A stretch of DNA of 64,000 bases from Pseudomonas fluorescens NCIMB 11764 (GCF_000293885.2 NZ_CP010945.1:5724001-5788000), one strand, 5' to 3'; counted from the first letter of the stretch, positions 45,758 to 56,772 are shown. Numbers and translations: made by a program. The notes: generated from the sequence alone by a model not told the origin.

Positions 45758-46363
45758 TCAAAGCAGCGGTTTCAGTGTCGGCCAGACATTTTCCAGCAAC
45801 TTGTCCTGAGCCCCCGCAGCGGGGTGCAGGCCGTCGGCCTGCATCAGGTCTGGATGACCGCCCACGCCGTCGAGAAAAAATGGCACCAGCGGGATTTTTT
45901 TCTCGGTGGCGACGTTGCTGTATACCTCGGCGAAGGCCTTGGTGTAGCGCGCGCCGTAGTTGGGTGGCAGTTGCATGCCGAGCAGCAGCACCTTCGCCCC
46001 ACTGGCGCGGGAGCTGTCGATCATCGCTGCAAGGTTTTGTTGCAATTGCGTTGGCAGCATTCCGCGCAGGCCGTCGTTGCCGCCCAACTCGAGGATTACC
46101 AGCTCCGGTTTATGCTCTGCAAGCAGCGCAGGCAGGCGCGCCTGGCCTCCGGCACTGGTGTCGCCGCTGATGGATGCGTTGACCACCTTATCATCGAAAC
46201 CTTCGCGCTTGAGCCGTTGCTCAAGCAACGACACCCACCCAACGCGGGTATCCAGTCCGAAACCGGCGCTGATACTATCGCCAACGATCAGGACTGTACC
46301 CGCCGCTGCGTTCTGGGCCATGCACATCAGGGCCAGGCCAGCACTCAAAAACCACACACGCAT
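45758..46363 (-). CDS. tesA: Periplasmic esterase/thioesterase TesA (SGNH family)
   Basis: The 201-residue SGNH hydrolase has a signal peptide (about 1-21, ending NAAA) and the four conserved blocks: GDSISAG with the nucleophilic Ser (residues about 28-34), the Gly in SGDTSAGG, GGND near 92, and the DGLHP Asp-His pair near 180. It cleaves acyl-thioesters and esters in the periplasm. I used MRVWFLSAG at 46363 after GGAGAATCC; an upstream ATG at 46375 overlaps the divergent ABC gene. The divergent arrangement with the ABC transporter is conserved in pseudomonads. Confidence 0.9.
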   Translation of the reverse strand: MRVWFLSAGLALMCMAQNAAAGTVLIVGDSISAGFGLDTRVGWVSLLEQRLKREGFDDKVVNASISGDTSAGGQARLPALLAEHKPELVILELGGNDGLRGMLPTQLQQNLAAMIDSSRASGAKVLLLGMQLPPNYGARYTKAFAEVYSNVATEKKIPLVPFFLDGVGGHPDLMQADGLHPAAGAQDKLLENVWPTLKPLL

Positions 46364-46373
46364 CGGATTCTCC

Positions 46374-47057
46374 ATGGGCGCAAGCATTCTCACCGCGAAG
46401 AACCTCAGCAAAGTGGTTCCCAGCGCGGAAGGTGAACTGACTATCCTGCACGAACTCAGCCTGGAACTGAACAAGGGCGACAGCCTGGCCATCGTCGGCG
46501 CGTCCGGTTCAGGCAAATCCACCCTTCTCGGCCTGCTCGCCGGCCTCGACCTGCCGAGCAGCGGCGAAGTCACCCTCGCCGGCCAAAGCCTGAGCAATCT
46601 CGATGAAGACCAGCGGGCGCGAATTCGCGCCGAACACGTGGGCTTTGTCTTTCAATCATTCCAGCTGCTCGACAGTCTCAACGCCCTGGAAAACGTCATG
46701 CTGCCACTGGAACTCGATGGCCGCAAAGACGCTCGCGAGCGCGCCACCGAATTGCTGCGAAGGGTTGGTCTCGGCCAGCGCCTGACCCACTCGCCACGCC
46801 AGCTCTCCGGTGGGGAACAGCAGCGCGTGGCGATTGCCCGTGCGTTTGCCGCCGAGCCCGATGTGTTGTTCGCCGACGAACCCACCGGCAACCTCGACAG
46901 CCATACCGGCGAGCGCATCAGCGACTTGCTGTTTGAATTGAACAAGGAGCGCGGCACGACCCTGGTGCTGGTGACTCACGATGAACGCCTGGCACATCGC
47001 TGCCGGCGCCTGATCCGACTTGAAGCCGGCCTGCTGGTCGCCCCTCTGGAGCCTTGA
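46374..47057 (+). CDS. ABC transporter ATP-binding protein (YbbA/LolD type)
   Basis: The 227-residue protein has Walker [10 protein letters not shown] (residues about 42-50), the signature LSGGEQQRV, Walker [13 protein letters not shown] and the H-loop VTHDE. This is the MacB/LolD/YbbA subfamily. It pairs with the permease encoded next, whose start overlaps its stop (TGATG). The start overlaps the region before tesA, so divergent promoters must lie within or near both. It probably exports or detaches a substrate across the envelope; the identity is unknown. Confidence 0.88.
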   Translation: MGASILTAKNLSKVVPSAEGELTILHELSLELNKGDSLAIVGASGSGKSTLLGLLAGLDLPSSGEVTLAGQSLSNLDEDQRARIRAEHVGFVFQSFQLLDSLNALENVMLPLELDGRKDARERATELLRRVGLGQRLTHSPRQLSGGEQQRVAIARAFAAEPDVLFADEPTGNLDSHTGERISDLLFELNKERGTTLVLVTHDERLAHRCRRLIRLEAGLLVAPLEP

Positions 47058-49561
47058 TGGCACGCTTGCCGCTGTTGCGCCTGTTCAGTCTCGCCATTCG
47101 CCAATTGCTGCGCGACGCTCGCGCCGGCGAATTGCGGGTGTTGTTCTTCGCTTTGCTGGTGGCGGTGGCGGCGAGTACCGCCATCGGTTACTTCGGCGCT
47201 CGCCTGAATGGCGCCATGATGCTGCGTGCCACCGAATTCCTTGGCGCCGATCTGCTGCTTGAGGGCAGTTCACCGGCGCGGCCCGAACAGATCAGAAGCG
47301 GGACTGAGCTGGGCCTTGAACATGCGCAAGTGGTGGAGTTCTCCAGCGTCATCGCCACCGACAACGGCATTCAGCTGTCCAGCATCAAAGCCGCAGACGA
47401 GGTCTATCCCCTGCGCGGCGAACTGAAAAGCGCCCCCGCCCCCTTTGCTCCGGAAGAGACCGGGGGCGGACCGAAACCCGGCGAGGCCTGGGTCGAGGCA
47501 CGATTGCTGACCGCCCTGGATCTGAAGATCGGCGACAGCATCGACGTCGGCATGCGCACTCTCAAACTCGCGCGAGTGCTGACTTACGAACCGGATCGCG
47601 CCGGCAATTTCTACAGCCTGACGCCGCGCGTGCTGATCAACCTCAGCGACCTCGCCGCCACCGGCGTGGTGCAACCCGGCAGCCGTGTCAGTTACCGCGA
47701 ACTCTGGCGCGGCAAAGCCGAAGCGCTGGAAACCTATCGCCAACTGATCAAACCCGGCCTCGCTGCCAACCAGCGCATCCAGGATGCCCGCGATGGCAAC
47801 CGGCAGATTGGCGGCGCGCTGGGTAAAGCCGAACGTTACTTGAACATGGCGAGCCTGGTGGCGGTCCTGCTGTCCGGGGTGGCGGTGGCGCTGTCGGCAA
47901 CGCGTTTCGCCACCCGCCGCTTCGATGCGAGCGCGCTATTGCGCTGCCTGGGGCTGTCCCGCCGGGAAACCATGGTCCTGTTCAGTTTGCAGCTGACGGT
48001 GCTCGGACTGTTGGCCAGCATCAGCGGCGCGTTGATCGGCTGGCTGGCGCAGCTTGGCCTGTTCGCGCTGTTGCATGATTTGTTGCCCACCGACGTTCCA
48101 CCGGGCGGCCTGTTTCCGGCCATCGCCGGGATCGGCACCGGGCTGGTGGCGCTGGCCGGTTTTGCCTTGCCGCCCCTCGCGGCGCTGGGCCGGGTTCCGC
48201 CATTGCGGGTATTGCGCCGCGACATGCTGCCGATTCCTTCCAGCACCTGGATGGTCTACGGCGTGGCCTTGGGCGCTCTCGGGCTGATCATGTGGCGCCT
48301 GAGCCTCGACCTGCTGCTAACCTTCGCCCTGCTCGGCGGTGGCGTGATTGCGGCGCTGGTATTGGGCGGCTTGCTGTTGCTGCTGCTGAAAAGCCTGCGC
48401 CGGATGCTCGCGCGTGCTTCGTTGCCGTGGCGTCTCGGGCTGGGCCAATTGCTGCGTCATCCACTGGCTGCCGCCGGACAATCCCTGGCCTTCGGTTTGA
48501 TTCTGCTGTCCATGGCGTTGATCGCCTTGCTGCGCGGTGAGTTACTCGACACCTGGCAAAACCAGTTGCCGAAAAATGCGCCGAACTATTTCGCGCTGAA
48601 CATCCTGCCGGCAGACAAACAGGCCTTCACCGATCGCCTGATCGAACTGTCAGCCCAATCGGCGCCGCTGTACCCGGTGGTGCCGGGACGGTTGATCAGC
48701 ATCAACGGCGAGCCGGTGCAGGAGATCGTCAGCAAGGACTCGGCCGGAGATCGGGCAATCCAGCGCGACCTGAGCCTGACCTGGGCGGCGGACCTGCCGA
48801 CGGGCAACAAGCTCACCGCGGGAAACTGGTGGAGCGAACAGCCTGCGGATGACATTCCCGGCGTGTCGGTAGAAGGCAAAGTGGCCGAAAGCCTGAAACT
48901 CAAGCTGGGCGATCACATGGTGTTCACCGTCGGTGGGGTCAATCGCGAAGCGAAAGTCACCAGCCTGCGGGAGATCAACTGGGACAACTTCCAGCCGAAC
49001 TTCTTCATGATCTTCCAACCTGGGACATTGAAGGATTTACCAGCGACTTACTTGACCAGCTTCTATCTGGCAGCCGGTCATGACCAGCAGATTGTCGACC
49101 TGTCCCGCGCCTTTCCGGCGGTGACCATCCTGCAAGTCGAAGCGTTGCTTGCGCAACTGCGCAGCATCCTCGCCCAGGTCACTCTGGCGGTGGAATACGT
49201 GCTGTTGTTCGTGTTGGCGGCGGGGATGGCGGTGTTGTTCTCGGGCCTGCAAGCGACGCTGGATGAACGCATCCGTCAAGGCGCCTTGTTGCGAGCGCTG
49301 GGGGCTGAGCGACAGTTGCTGGTCAAGGCCCGGCGAATCGAGTTCGGCCTGCTCGGCGCGGTCAGCGGATTGCTGGCAGCGCTGGGTTCGGAACTGGTGA
49401 GCCTGGTGCTGTACCGTTACGCGTTCGACCTGCCCTGGCATCCGCATCCATGGCTGTTGGTACTGCCATTGATCGGTGCTGCGCTGATCGGCGGTGCCGG
49501 CGTGTTCGGTACCCGTCGAGCCTTGAACGCCAGCCCCCTGACAGTGTTGCGCGAGGGTTGA
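47057..49561 (+). CDS. FtsX-like ABC permease (YbbP family)
   Basis: At 834 residues this is a large type VII ABC membrane subunit. The first membrane segment is at about 25-45. A periplasmic domain (about 45-255) is followed by an FtsX core of four helices (about 265-385), more membrane segments, and a second large periplasmic domain and FtsX-type C-terminal helices (about 700-834, ending [10 protein letters not shown]). The TGATG overlap with the ATPase gene shows coupling. The function of YbbAP pairs remains poorly defined. Confidence 0.85.
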   Translation: MARLPLLRLFSLAIRQLLRDARAGELRVLFFALLVAVAASTAIGYFGARLNGAMMLRATEFLGADLLLEGSSPARPEQIRSGTELGLEHAQVVEFSSVIATDNGIQLSSIKAADEVYPLRGELKSAPAPFAPEETGGGPKPGEAWVEARLLTALDLKIGDSIDVGMRTLKLARVLTYEPDRAGNFYSLTPRVLINLSDLAATGVVQPGSRVSYRELWRGKAEALETYRQLIKPGLAANQRIQDARDGNRQIGGALGKAERYLNMASLVAVLLSGVAVALSATRFATRRFDASALLRCLGLSRRETMVLFSLQLTVLGLLASISGALIGWLAQLGLFALLHDLLPTDVPPGGLFPAIAGIGTGLVALAGFALPPLAALGRVPPLRVLRRDMLPIPSSTWMVYGVALGALGLIMWRLSLDLLLTFALLGGGVIAALVLGGLLLLLLKSLRRMLARASLPWRLGLGQLLRHPLAAAGQSLAFGLILLSMALIALLRGELLDTWQNQLPKNAPNYFALNILPADKQAFTDRLIELSAQSAPLYPVVPGRLISINGEPVQEIVSKDSAGDRAIQRDLSLTWAADLPTGNKLTAGNWWSEQPADDIPGVSVEGKVAESLKLKLGDHMVFTVGGVNREAKVTSLREINWDNFQPNFFMIFQPGTLKDLPATYLTSFYLAAGHDQQIVDLSRAFPAVTILQVEALLAQLRSILAQVTLAVEYVLLFVLAAGMAVLFSGLQATLDERIRQGALLRALGAERQLLVKARRIEFGLLGAVSGLLAALGSELVSLVLYRYAFDLPWHPHPWLLVLPLIGAALIGGAGVFGTRRALNASPLTVLREG

Positions 49562-49595
49562 TAGACTCAAGCCTCCTCAATCACAAGAAGTTGCC

Positions 49596-50093
49596 ATGAG
49601 CCGTTATCGCCCTCCTCGCACAGCTGGCACCGCGCTGATCACCCCGGAAGGTGAAGCGCGGATGCGGGCCGAGTTCCATGAGCTCTGGCATGTGCGCCGA
49701 CCGCAGGTCACGCAATCGGTCAGCGAGGCCGCAGCGCAGGGCGATCGCTCCGAAAATGCCGAATACACCTACGGCAAAAAGATGCTGCGCGAGATCGACA
49801 GCCGCGTGCGTTTTCTGACCAAACGCCTGGAAGCACTCAAGGTGGTCAGCGAAAAGCCCAGCGATCCGAACAAGGTTTACTTCGGCGCCTGGGTCACGAT
49901 CGAGGACGAGGACGGCAAGGAGTCGCGTTATCGCATCGTCGGCCCGGATGAGCTGGACTTGAAACTGGGCCTGATCAGTATCGACTCGCCGTTGGCACGC
50001 GCCCTGATCGGCAAGGCACTGGACGCCGAAGTTCGAGTCCAGACGCCGACCGGTGAGCAATGCGTGTACATCGTGGCGATTGAATACCCCTAG
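49596..50093 (+). CDS. greB: Transcript cleavage factor GreB
   Basis: The 165-residue protein rescues backtracked RNA polymerase. The coiled-coil N-terminal domain with the acidic tip [19 protein letters not shown] (near residue 50) and the FKBP-like C-terminal domain ([27 protein letters not shown]) are standard. The longer spacing and basic patch distinguish GreB from GreA. ATG at 49596 after AAGAAG. Confidence 0.94.
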   Translation: MSRYRPPRTAGTALITPEGEARMRAEFHELWHVRRPQVTQSVSEAAAQGDRSENAEYTYGKKMLREIDSRVRFLTKRLEALKVVSEKPSDPNKVYFGAWVTIEDEDGKESRYRIVGPDELDLKLGLISIDSPLARALIGKALDAEVRVQTPTGEQCVYIVAIEYP

Positions 50094-50096
50094 GCC

Positions 50097-50405
50097 TCAG
50101 CGGCGGGTGATCAACCCTTGTCGGGCCACGCGGGTCAGTTGCTTGATCATTTCAGGCGCGTCTTCGAGACTGGGTGACTGAATCACCGCCAGGTCGAAGC
50201 TGTCGCTGGCAAATCGGGCCAGTGACTCACTGTCTTCGACAAACTGGATCAGGAACGCTGCAGGCCCGCCGGTGCGACGCGGCCAGCCATCCAGATAACG
50301 CAAGAGCGTCGGCTGATGTTTGCCGCCAAGCAGGATTTTTGGATTGCGCTGGGTAAGGTGTGCCGTGATCGGCGCGGGGCGTACAACGGGGTTTAGTGCA
50401 TTCAT
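50097..50405 (-). CDS. Small conserved protein of unknown function
   Basis: This 102-residue protein is unknown to me. It reads MNALNPVVRPAPITAHLTQ, then ILLGGKHQPTLLRYLDGWPRR, and a mixed alpha/beta end (SLARFASDSFDLAVIQSP). No signal or membrane segment is visible. I used the ATG at 50405; the upstream readings are weaker. It is convergent with greB, the ends being three bases apart. Confidence 0.5.
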   Translation of the reverse strand: MNALNPVVRPAPITAHLTQRNPKILLGGKHQPTLLRYLDGWPRRTGGPAAFLIQFVEDSESLARFASDSFDLAVIQSPSLEDAPEMIKQLTRVARQGLITRR

Positions 50406-50604
50406 CGTGTCGTGTCTCTGCCTCAAAAGTCTGCATGGCAGGTGAGAGGCAACACCGAACCAGCGCTTTAGCGGTATTTCGAAGCCTGTTTCAGGCTTCT
50501 ATCGGCAACTGAATGAGTCACCTGGCGCCCCGCAAGTAGCTGTTTAAATCGGCGCATGAGCAGCATCCTAGAGAAGCTGACTGGACAGTGTCAAGAATGA
50601 CGCA

Positions 50605-50641
50605 CAACAAAAAGGCCCGCGCAATGCGGGCCTTTTTGTTG
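50605..50641. terminator. Bidirectional terminator after the DoxX gene
   Basis: AAGGCCCGC and GCGGGCCTT form the stem around GCAAT, with CAACAAA and TTTGTTG extensions and T runs on both sides. It ends the leftward DoxX transcript. Confidence 0.92.
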
Positions 50642-50652
50642 AGCCAGAGCGG

Positions 50653-51087
50653 TCAGCCAGCGATGGCGCGGTCGGCCGACAGTTTGCCGGCGCCTTCGAT
50701 CAGCACGGCGATGCTGCCACCGAGCAGGGCCAGGGCGAATTCATAACCGTTGTTGGCCATGAACAAACCGTTAGGAAGGTGCACCGAGAAGATCGCCACC
50801 AGCGAGAGGAAAGCCAGGCCGAGGGCCGCTGGACGGACCAGCAAGCCGATGATCAAGGCAAGACCGCCGAAGAACTCAGTACCACCCGCCAGCGTCGCCA
50901 TCAGGTAGCCCGGTGTCAGGCCGATACTCTCCATGTACTGCGCGGTGCCGGCCAGACCGTAACCACCGAACGCCCCAAAAAGCTTCTGCGCGCCGTGGGC
51001 TGCGAAGATGATGCCGACGAAGATCCGCAAAACAGTCAGGCCGTAGCCAGCGCGGGTAAACAGTACCTTGTTGATCAGTGAGCTCAT
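50653..51087 (-). CDS. DoxX-family membrane protein
   Basis: The 144-residue protein has four hydrophobic helices and the DoxX pattern (LRIFVGIIFAAHGAQKLFGAFGG). Members are small inner-membrane proteins, some of them subunits of quinone-linked redox systems; the reaction here is unknown. ATG at 51087 follows a weak site. It lies 105 bases from the next gene with no obvious partner. Confidence 0.82.
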   Translation of the reverse strand: MSSLINKVLFTRAGYGLTVLRIFVGIIFAAHGAQKLFGAFGGYGLAGTAQYMESIGLTPGYLMATLAGGTEFFGGLALIIGLLVRPAALGLAFLSLVAIFSVHLPNGLFMANNGYEFALALLGGSIAVLIEGAGKLSADRAIAG

Positions 51088-51192
51088 GCTGTGTCATCCA
51101 TTGTGAGTTTGTGTGTTGGTTGGCCGCCATATTAATCAATAAATCGAATGTTAAAAGCGCAATTTTTTCGTCATAACAATCAGTTTAGTCGA

Positions 51193-52614
51193 TTATTTCC
51201 GTGAGGCCACTTTCTGCCCCTGGGGCTCCAACGACTCCCGTTCCCGATCGAACGCCAGGTAATACTTGTTCACGCTATTAACATAGCTGACGGGACCCAT
51301 TCCCACCTGCTCCATGGCGATCCGCTCGACCTGGAAGAACCACTGATTGGGATTCAAACCACGCCGCCGCGCCTCGGCGCGCATGCCCTGAACCCGCTCC
51401 GGCCCGATGTTGTAGGCCGCCAGCACAAACGCCATGCGCTCACGCTCGTTGAGTTTGGGGCTGGCAAAAAACTTGCGGCGGATCATCGCCAGGTACTTGG
51501 CACCGGCCTGCACATTGGCATCGAGATTCTGAATGTTGCCGACCCCCACCCGCTGGGCCGCCGACGGGGTGATCTGCATCAGGCCGGTGGGGCCGCTACC
51601 GCTGCGGGCATTGGGTTGGAGCGCGGATTCCTTGAATGCCAGTGCCGCCAGGTTCAGCCAGTCCATGCCTTGAGCATCGGCGTGCTTCTGCAGTACCGGC
51701 CGGAGTTTTTCCAGGCGCTGGCGATCAGCCTTGGCCAATGGATAGTGCACTTGATACAAGCGACGATAGATCCTCAGGAAAGCCACATCCTGGTCCGATG
51801 GCTTTTTGTACCCAATGAGGAAGCGGTCGATGCTTGCCCGCAGCATCGACGCATCGCGGCGCACAAACCAGAACTCTTCCCCTGGCTCGCTGATCAGCAC
51901 CTGCCGATCAAAGCGCAGCTTGGGCAGGATCTTGCCCCAGCGCTCGGCAATCGGTTGCTCGACAATGGTCAGGTGAAAGATGCCGCCCTGAACCATTTCA
52001 AGCACGTCTTCAACCGCCAGGCTCGGATCGACCCACTCGATTTTCACTGGCGCCAGCTTGTGCAGGGCGAGTTTTTGATTGATCTGACTGATCGCTTCCC
52101 CGGCGGCACTGCCGGTGGGCAATGCCAGGGTTTTACCGGAAAGTTGCTCAAGGTGGGTGTAGCGCTTCTCGCCTTTGATGCCGACCAGCACCAGCGGGAT
52201 GTTGCTGGCAATAGGCTCACTGGCGCTGACGGCGTAACCCGGTTGCAGATCGAGCAATTCCCCCGGCGCAACCAGATCGCCCTCCCCGCGCTGTAATGCG
52301 CCAAGCAGTTGATCCTTGGCTTTGGGGATAATCTTGAGGGTGACTTCCTGACCGTCGCGGGCGTGGCCATTGAGGTATTGCTCGAAAGCACGCAACCGAT
52401 GGTATTCGACGCCGATGGACTGGCCCTGGACTTCGCCGGAGCTGTTGCGGCTCTGGTTGACGAGCACCTTCAGCACCCGACTGCTGCGGATTTCCTGCAG
52501 ATCGCGCACCTTGACCGCCGGCACGGCTTGCAGCGGGCCGGCCAGACGCGCAACCGCGGGCATCGGCAACAGCAGAGAACCACACAGCAGTATCAAAATC
52601 GAGGGACGTGTCAT
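51193..52614 (-). CDS. MltF-like lytic transglycosylase
   Basis: The 473-residue protein has a signal peptide (about 1-22, ending PAVA), an N-terminal solute-binding-like domain (about 45-290) and a C-terminal soluble lytic transglycosylase domain (about 310-440). The catalytic Glu sits in LAFKESALQPNARS, followed by GPTGLMQIT, AAYNIGPERVQG and VSYVNSVNKYY. It should cut peptidoglycan at the periplasmic face. MltF-type enzymes act at the outer membrane, but a lipobox is not obvious here. The gene is followed by no visible partner. Confidence 0.88.
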   Translation of the reverse strand: MTRPSILILLCGSLLLPMPAVARLAGPLQAVPAVKVRDLQEIRSSRVLKVLVNQSRNSSGEVQGQSIGVEYHRLRAFEQYLNGHARDGQEVTLKIIPKAKDQLLGALQRGEGDLVAPGELLDLQPGYAVSASEPIASNIPLVLVGIKGEKRYTHLEQLSGKTLALPTGSAAGEAISQINQKLALHKLAPVKIEWVDPSLAVEDVLEMVQGGIFHLTIVEQPIAERWGKILPKLRFDRQVLISEPGEEFWFVRRDASMLRASIDRFLIGYKKPSDQDVAFLRIYRRLYQVHYPLAKADRQRLEKLRPVLQKHADAQGMDWLNLAALAFKESALQPNARSGSGPTGLMQITPSAAQRVGVGNIQNLDANVQAGAKYLAMIRRKFFASPKLNERERMAFVLAAYNIGPERVQGMRAEARRRGLNPNQWFFQVERIAMEQVGMGPVSYVNSVNKYYLAFDRERESLEPQGQKVASRK

Positions 52615-52848
52615 CCACTCTCCGGAAAGAATACTGGGCCGATTTCAAAAATCTCCATGAAACCGAACGACAGAAACAGAGCGCCTTGAGCGCTGGCAAA
52701 GTGCGAAAGACTGGCACAGTGATGGCACGCTGACCACCCCGGCTTGCCTCGCGGCATCAAAAGACAGCTTTAACTCGTTGTAGTTCTTGGTTTTCTTATA
52801 AATCTACAGCTCTGATATGCTTTCCAGCCTTTGGTCCGAGGTAGCACC

Positions 52849-53658
52849 ATGCAACTCATCGATATCGGCGTCAACCTGACCAACCCCAGTTTTGCCGGCA
52901 AGCACCAGGCTGTACTCGACCGCGCGTATGCCGCCGGGGTCTGCCAATTGGTGCTCACCGGCACCAGTGTCGAGGGCAGTGAACAGGCGCTGGAGCTGTG
53001 CCAGCAACTGGATGACACGGCGCAACGGCTGTTCGCCACCGCCGGCATTCATCCGCACTCGGCCAGCGACTGGAACGCCGACAGCGCCCAGCGTCTGCGC
53101 AGTTTGCTCAAAGAGCCAAACGTGGTGGCCGTAGGTGAATGCGGCCTGGATTTCAATCGCGATTTCTCCCCGCGCCCGCAACAGGAAAAAGTCCTGGAAC
53201 AACACCTGGAAATGGCGATCGAGCTTCAACTGCCAGTATTCCTCCACGAGCGCGACGCCAGTCAGCGTCTTCTGGAAATTCTTCGGGATTATCGAGATCA
53301 GTTGCCGGCCGCCGTGGTGCATTGCTTCACCGGCGAGAAGAAAGCGCTGTTCAGCTACCTCGACCTGGACTTGCACATCGGCATCACCGGCTGGATCTGC
53401 GACGAGCGTCGCGGCACGCATCTGCATCCGCTGGTGAAAGAAATCAAGCGCGGGCGGTTGATGCTGGAGAGTGATGCGCCGTATCTGTTGCCGCGCAGCT
53501 TGCGGCCCAAGCCGAAGAATGGCCGTAACGAACCGGCGTATCTGACTGAAGTGTTGCGGGAAGTGGCATTGCATCGCGGGGAAAGCGAGGAAGAACTGGC
53601 GGCTCACAGCACCGCGTGTGCGCGAGCCTTTTTCGGGCTGCCTTTAATAGCAGGATGA
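52849..53658 (+). CDS. tatD: TatD-family metal-dependent DNase/hydrolase
   Basis: The 269-residue protein is of the TatD amidohydrolase fold. It starts [20 protein letters not shown] and contains [10 protein letters not shown] near residue 64, [10 protein letters not shown] near 94, LHERDASQR near 130 and VHCFTGE near 155. The metal ligand Asp lies in [10 protein letters not shown] near 205. It is a Mg-dependent nuclease implicated in DNA repair and apoptosis-like DNA cleavage in various organisms. I used the ATG at 52849 for the family start; a GTG upstream would extend it. A hairpin follows. Confidence 0.88.
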   Translation: MQLIDIGVNLTNPSFAGKHQAVLDRAYAAGVCQLVLTGTSVEGSEQALELCQQLDDTAQRLFATAGIHPHSASDWNADSAQRLRSLLKEPNVVAVGECGLDFNRDFSPRPQQEKVLEQHLEMAIELQLPVFLHERDASQRLLEILRDYRDQLPAAVVHCFTGEKKALFSYLDLDLHIGITGWICDERRGTHLHPLVKEIKRGRLMLESDAPYLLPRSLRPKPKNGRNEPAYLTEVLREVALHRGESEEELAAHSTACARAFFGLPLIAG

Positions 53659-53660
53659 CG

Positions 53661-53689
53661 TATCGCGGGCCTGAAGCAGGCCCGCGATA
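53661..53689. terminator. Hairpin after tatD
   Basis: TATCGCGGGCCT and AGGCCCGCGATA form a 12-base-pair stem around GAAGC. No T run follows, so it may be a weak terminator or an RNA-end protector between convergent genes. Confidence 0.6.
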
Positions 53690-53697
53690 CAGCGGTC

Positions 53698-54927
53698 TTA
53701 GTGACTGCTGCGCATCATTTCCTTTGGCACGTACTTGCCGATCTCGAACTTGCCGATCGCCGCGCGGTGCACTTCGTCCGGGCCGTCGGCCAGGCGCAGG
53801 GTGCGCTGCATCGCGTACATGTAGGCCAGCGGGAAATCGTTGGAAACCCCTGCCCCGCCATGGATCTGGATCGCCCGGTCGATAACGCGCAAAGCCACAT
53901 TCGGTGCGACCACCTTGATCTGCGCGATTTCGCTCTTCGCCACTTTGTTGCCGACGGTGTCCATCATGTACGCCGCTTTCAGGGTCAGCAGGCGAGCCAT
54001 GTCGATTTCCATCCGCGAGTCGGCGATCTTGTCGATGTTACCGCCCAGACGCGCCAACGGTTTGCCGAACGCGGTGCGGTTCACCGCGCGTTTGCACATC
54101 AGTTCCAGTGCACGCTCGGCCATGCCGATCGAACGCATGCAGTGGTGGATCCGGCCAGGGCCAAGGCGACCCTGTGCGATTTCAAAGCCGCGTCCTTCAC
54201 CCAACAGAACGTTTTCGTACGGCACCCGGACGTTTTCGAACAGCACCTCGGCGTGGCCGTGTGGTGCATCGTCGTAACCGAACACCGGCAGCGGACGGAC
54301 GATCTTCACGCCAGGGGCATCCACCGGCACCAGAATCATCGAATGCTGGGCGTGGCGCGGCGCGTCGGGATTGCTCAGGCCCATGAAAATAAGAATCTTG
54401 CAGCGTGGATCGCAGGCACCCGAGGTCCACCATTTCTTGCCGTTGATCACCCACTCGTCACCGTCACGCACGGCGCGGGCGGCCATGTTGGTGGCGTCGG
54501 AGGAAGCCACGTCCGGCTCGGTCATGGCGAACGCCGAGCGGATCTCACCGCGCAGCAACGGTTCGAGCCAGCGTTGCTTCTGTTCTTCGTTGGCGTAACG
54601 CACCAGCACTTCCATGTTGCCGGTGTCGGGTGCCGAGCAGTTGAACGGCTCGGGGCCCAGCAGCGAGCGGCCCATGATTTCTGCCAATGGCGCGTATTCG
54701 AGGTTGGTCAGGCCGGCGCCGAGTTCGGACTCAGGCAGAAACAAATTCCACAGGCCTTCGGCCTTGGCCTTGAGTTTGAGTTCTTCCATGATCGCAGTCG
54801 GCTGCCAACGGTCGCCCTCGGCAACCTGGCGTTCGAACACGGCTTCGGCGGGATAAACGTAGGTGTCCATGAACGCGGTCACGCGCTCACGCAGTTCTTG
54901 CACCTTGGGCGAATAAGCGAAATCCAT
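53698..54927 (-). CDS. Acyl-CoA dehydrogenase
   Basis: The 409-residue flavoprotein has the acyl-CoA dehydrogenase fold. [15 protein letters not shown] near residue 134 and the [18 protein letters not shown] segment near 165 lie in the beta domain, and the C-terminal [35 protein letters not shown] is of the ACAD10/11-like subgroup. The substrate chain length cannot be set from sequence. It is divergent from a LysR gene by about 175 bases, so that regulator may control it. Confidence 0.88.
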   Translation of the reverse strand: MDFAYSPKVQELRERVTAFMDTYVYPAEAVFERQVAEGDRWQPTAIMEELKLKAKAEGLWNLFLPESELGAGLTNLEYAPLAEIMGRSLLGPEPFNCSAPDTGNMEVLVRYANEEQKQRWLEPLLRGEIRSAFAMTEPDVASSDATNMAARAVRDGDEWVINGKKWWTSGACDPRCKILIFMGLSNPDAPRHAQHSMILVPVDAPGVKIVRPLPVFGYDDAPHGHAEVLFENVRVPYENVLLGEGRGFEIAQGRLGPGRIHHCMRSIGMAERALELMCKRAVNRTAFGKPLARLGGNIDKIADSRMEIDMARLLTLKAAYMMDTVGNKVAKSEIAQIKVVAPNVALRVIDRAIQIHGGAGVSNDFPLAYMYAMQRTLRLADGPDEVHRAAIGKFEIGKYVPKEMMRSSH

Positions 54928-55103
54928 GAGCAGCTACCTTCTTGAGGGAGGTTGTTTAGGTCATGCAATCGATGCTAGAACAGCTACGAAAATTTACCTA
55001 GCCTATTCTCGGCGTGTATTAACATTCATCACCGATATATGATCGGGTGATTGCCGAGGCCCACGGCCTCATCAAAACGCCCCAACAATAAGAGTGCAGC
55101 GCA

Positions 55104-56033
55104 ATGAATCTGAGCAAGGTCGACCTCAACCTTTTCATCGTCTTCGACGCGATCTACACCGAAGCCAACCTGACCCGCGCCGGGCAGATTGTCGGCATTA
55201 CTCAGCCTGCGGTCTCGAACGCTCTGGCCCGCTTGCGCGAGACGTTCAACGATCCGTTGTTCGTGCGTACGGCCCAAGGCATGGTGCCGACGCCGATGGC
55301 GCAAAACATCATTGGTCCGGTGCGCAACGCCCTCTCGCTGCTGCGGGTGTCGGTGCAGGAAAGCCGCATTTTCAACCCGTTGCAGGCAGTCAAGACGTAC
55401 CGCATCAGCATGACCGACCTCACCGAAGCGGTGATCCTGCCGCCGCTGTTCCAGCGCCTTCGTCGCCTGGCGCCAACGGTCATCATCGAAAGCTTTCTGT
55501 CCAAGCGCCGTGAGACCACCAAGGAACTGGCGGCCGGGCGTCTCGACTTTGCGGTGGACGCGCCGCTCAACACCGACCCGCAGGTGCGTCACGTCAAGCT
55601 GATGGAAGATCGCTACGTGTGTGCCATGCGCAAGGGCCATCCGCTGGCGGGCAAGGAGAAATTCACCCTCGATGATTACCTGTCGCTGACCCACATCCAT
55701 ATTTCCAGCCGCCGCAGCGGTCTCGGCCATGTAGACCTCGCGCTCGGTAAAATGGGCATTCAGCGCAAGATCGCCTTGCGTTCCCAGCACTACCTGATGG
55801 CGTCGCAGGTGTTGCAGCAGACCGACATGGTCATGACCGTTCCGGAACGCTTCGCCCGTCGTCATGATTTGTATTCAGTGAACCTGCCGGTCAACGATGT
55901 ACCACCAGTGGAAACCCACCTTTACTGGCACGAAAGCACCGACCAGGACCCGGCCAACCGCTGGATGCGCGAGCAGATGATCGAGCTGTGCCAGCAGGTG
56001 ACGGCGCATGAGAAGAAGCTCGATAAGGTGTAA
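55104..56033 (+). CDS. LysR-family transcriptional regulator
   Basis: This 309-residue regulator has an N-terminal helix-turn-helix (VFDAIYTEANLTRAGQIVGI, then QPAVSNALARLRETFNDPLF) of the NodD/PcpR-like subgroup that starts MNLSKVDLNLF. The effector domain covers about 90-300. The divergent acyl-CoA dehydrogenase gene is a likely target. ATG at 55104 follows a weak AAGAG. Confidence 0.86.
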   Translation: MNLSKVDLNLFIVFDAIYTEANLTRAGQIVGITQPAVSNALARLRETFNDPLFVRTAQGMVPTPMAQNIIGPVRNALSLLRVSVQESRIFNPLQAVKTYRISMTDLTEAVILPPLFQRLRRLAPTVIIESFLSKRRETTKELAAGRLDFAVDAPLNTDPQVRHVKLMEDRYVCAMRKGHPLAGKEKFTLDDYLSLTHIHISSRRSGLGHVDLALGKMGIQRKIALRSQHYLMASQVLQQTDMVMTVPERFARRHDLYSVNLPVNDVPPVETHLYWHESTDQDPANRWMREQMIELCQQVTAHEKKLDKV

Positions 56034-56107
56034 GGCAATGCACCGAGTTATCGCTAAATCGCAGGCAATTCGAAGAGGCCAGGGGTAACACCACAGAACC
56101 TCGCCCC

Positions 56108-56123
56108 TTGACGTATACGTCAA
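56108..56123. promoter_or_regulatory. LiuR operator upstream of liuR
   Basis: TTGACGTATACGTCAA is a perfect 16-base palindrome 42 bases before the liuR start. It shares the ACGTwwACGT core with the two sites before liuA. It likely serves autoregulation by the MerR-type regulator. Confidence 0.75.
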
Positions 56124-56165
56124 CCTGCCTTTAGCTTAGCGCCATGACCTTTTTCGAGCGCTTCC

Positions 56166-56567
56166 ATGAGCAGCCAGACCTACAGCATCTCCGACCTCGC
56201 CCGCGAACTCGACATCACCACGCGGGCCATTCGATTTTATGAAGAGCAAGGCCTGCTCAGCCCCGAGCGCCGTGGCCAGGAACGCATCTATTCGCCCCGG
56301 GACAAGGTCAGCCTGAAGCTGATTCTGAGGGGCAAGCGCATAGGCTTCTCCCTGGCCGAATGCCGTGAGCTGATCGAACTTTACGACCCCACCGGCGGCA
56401 ACCAGAAGCAGCTGCAAACCATGCTCAACAAAATCGCCGAACGCCGCGAACAATTGGAACAGCAGATGCTCGACATCGAGCAGATGAAGCTGGAACTGGA
56501 CACGGCGCAGGAGCGCTGCACCCAGGCTCTGGAAGAAACGATGAAAAGCCAGTCGGTGGTTCAGTAG
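56166..56567 (+). CDS. liuR: MerR-family regulator LiuR
   Basis: The 133-residue protein has the MerR DNA-binding domain (YSISDLARELDITTRAIRFYEEQGLLSPERRGQERIY) and a coiled-coil dimerisation helix (about 80-125). It lacks the Cys pair of metal sensors. It regulates leucine and isovalerate breakdown in proteobacteria. Its operator-like palindrome recurs before liuA, and liuE lies just downstream. ATG at 56166 is the family start. Confidence 0.92.
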   Translation: MSSQTYSISDLARELDITTRAIRFYEEQGLLSPERRGQERIYSPRDKVSLKLILRGKRIGFSLAECRELIELYDPTGGNQKQLQTMLNKIAERREQLEQQMLDIEQMKLELDTAQERCTQALEETMKSQSVVQ

Positions 56568-56583
56568 GTCAACACATTCCTCT

Positions 56584-56730
56584 GTGGGAGCTAGCCTTTG
56601 TGGCGAGGGGATTTATCCCCGTTCGACTGCGAAGCAGGCGTCAACTTATTCATGCAGTTGGACTTTGAAGGGCGGGGCCGCTTCGCGACCCAACGGGGAT
56701 AAATCCCCTCGCCACAAACCCGCTCCCACG
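56584..56730. repeat. Nested REP element between liuR and liuE
   Basis: Outer arms GTGGGAGC and GCTCCCAC enclose an inner REP doublet of the GTGGCGAGGGGATTTATCCCC family (about 56599-56719). It looks as if one REP element was inserted into, or grew inside, another. Confidence 0.82.
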
Positions 56731-56772
56731 GGTCAGTGCCAACATTCAGACAATCAGCACAGGTCGATTCCC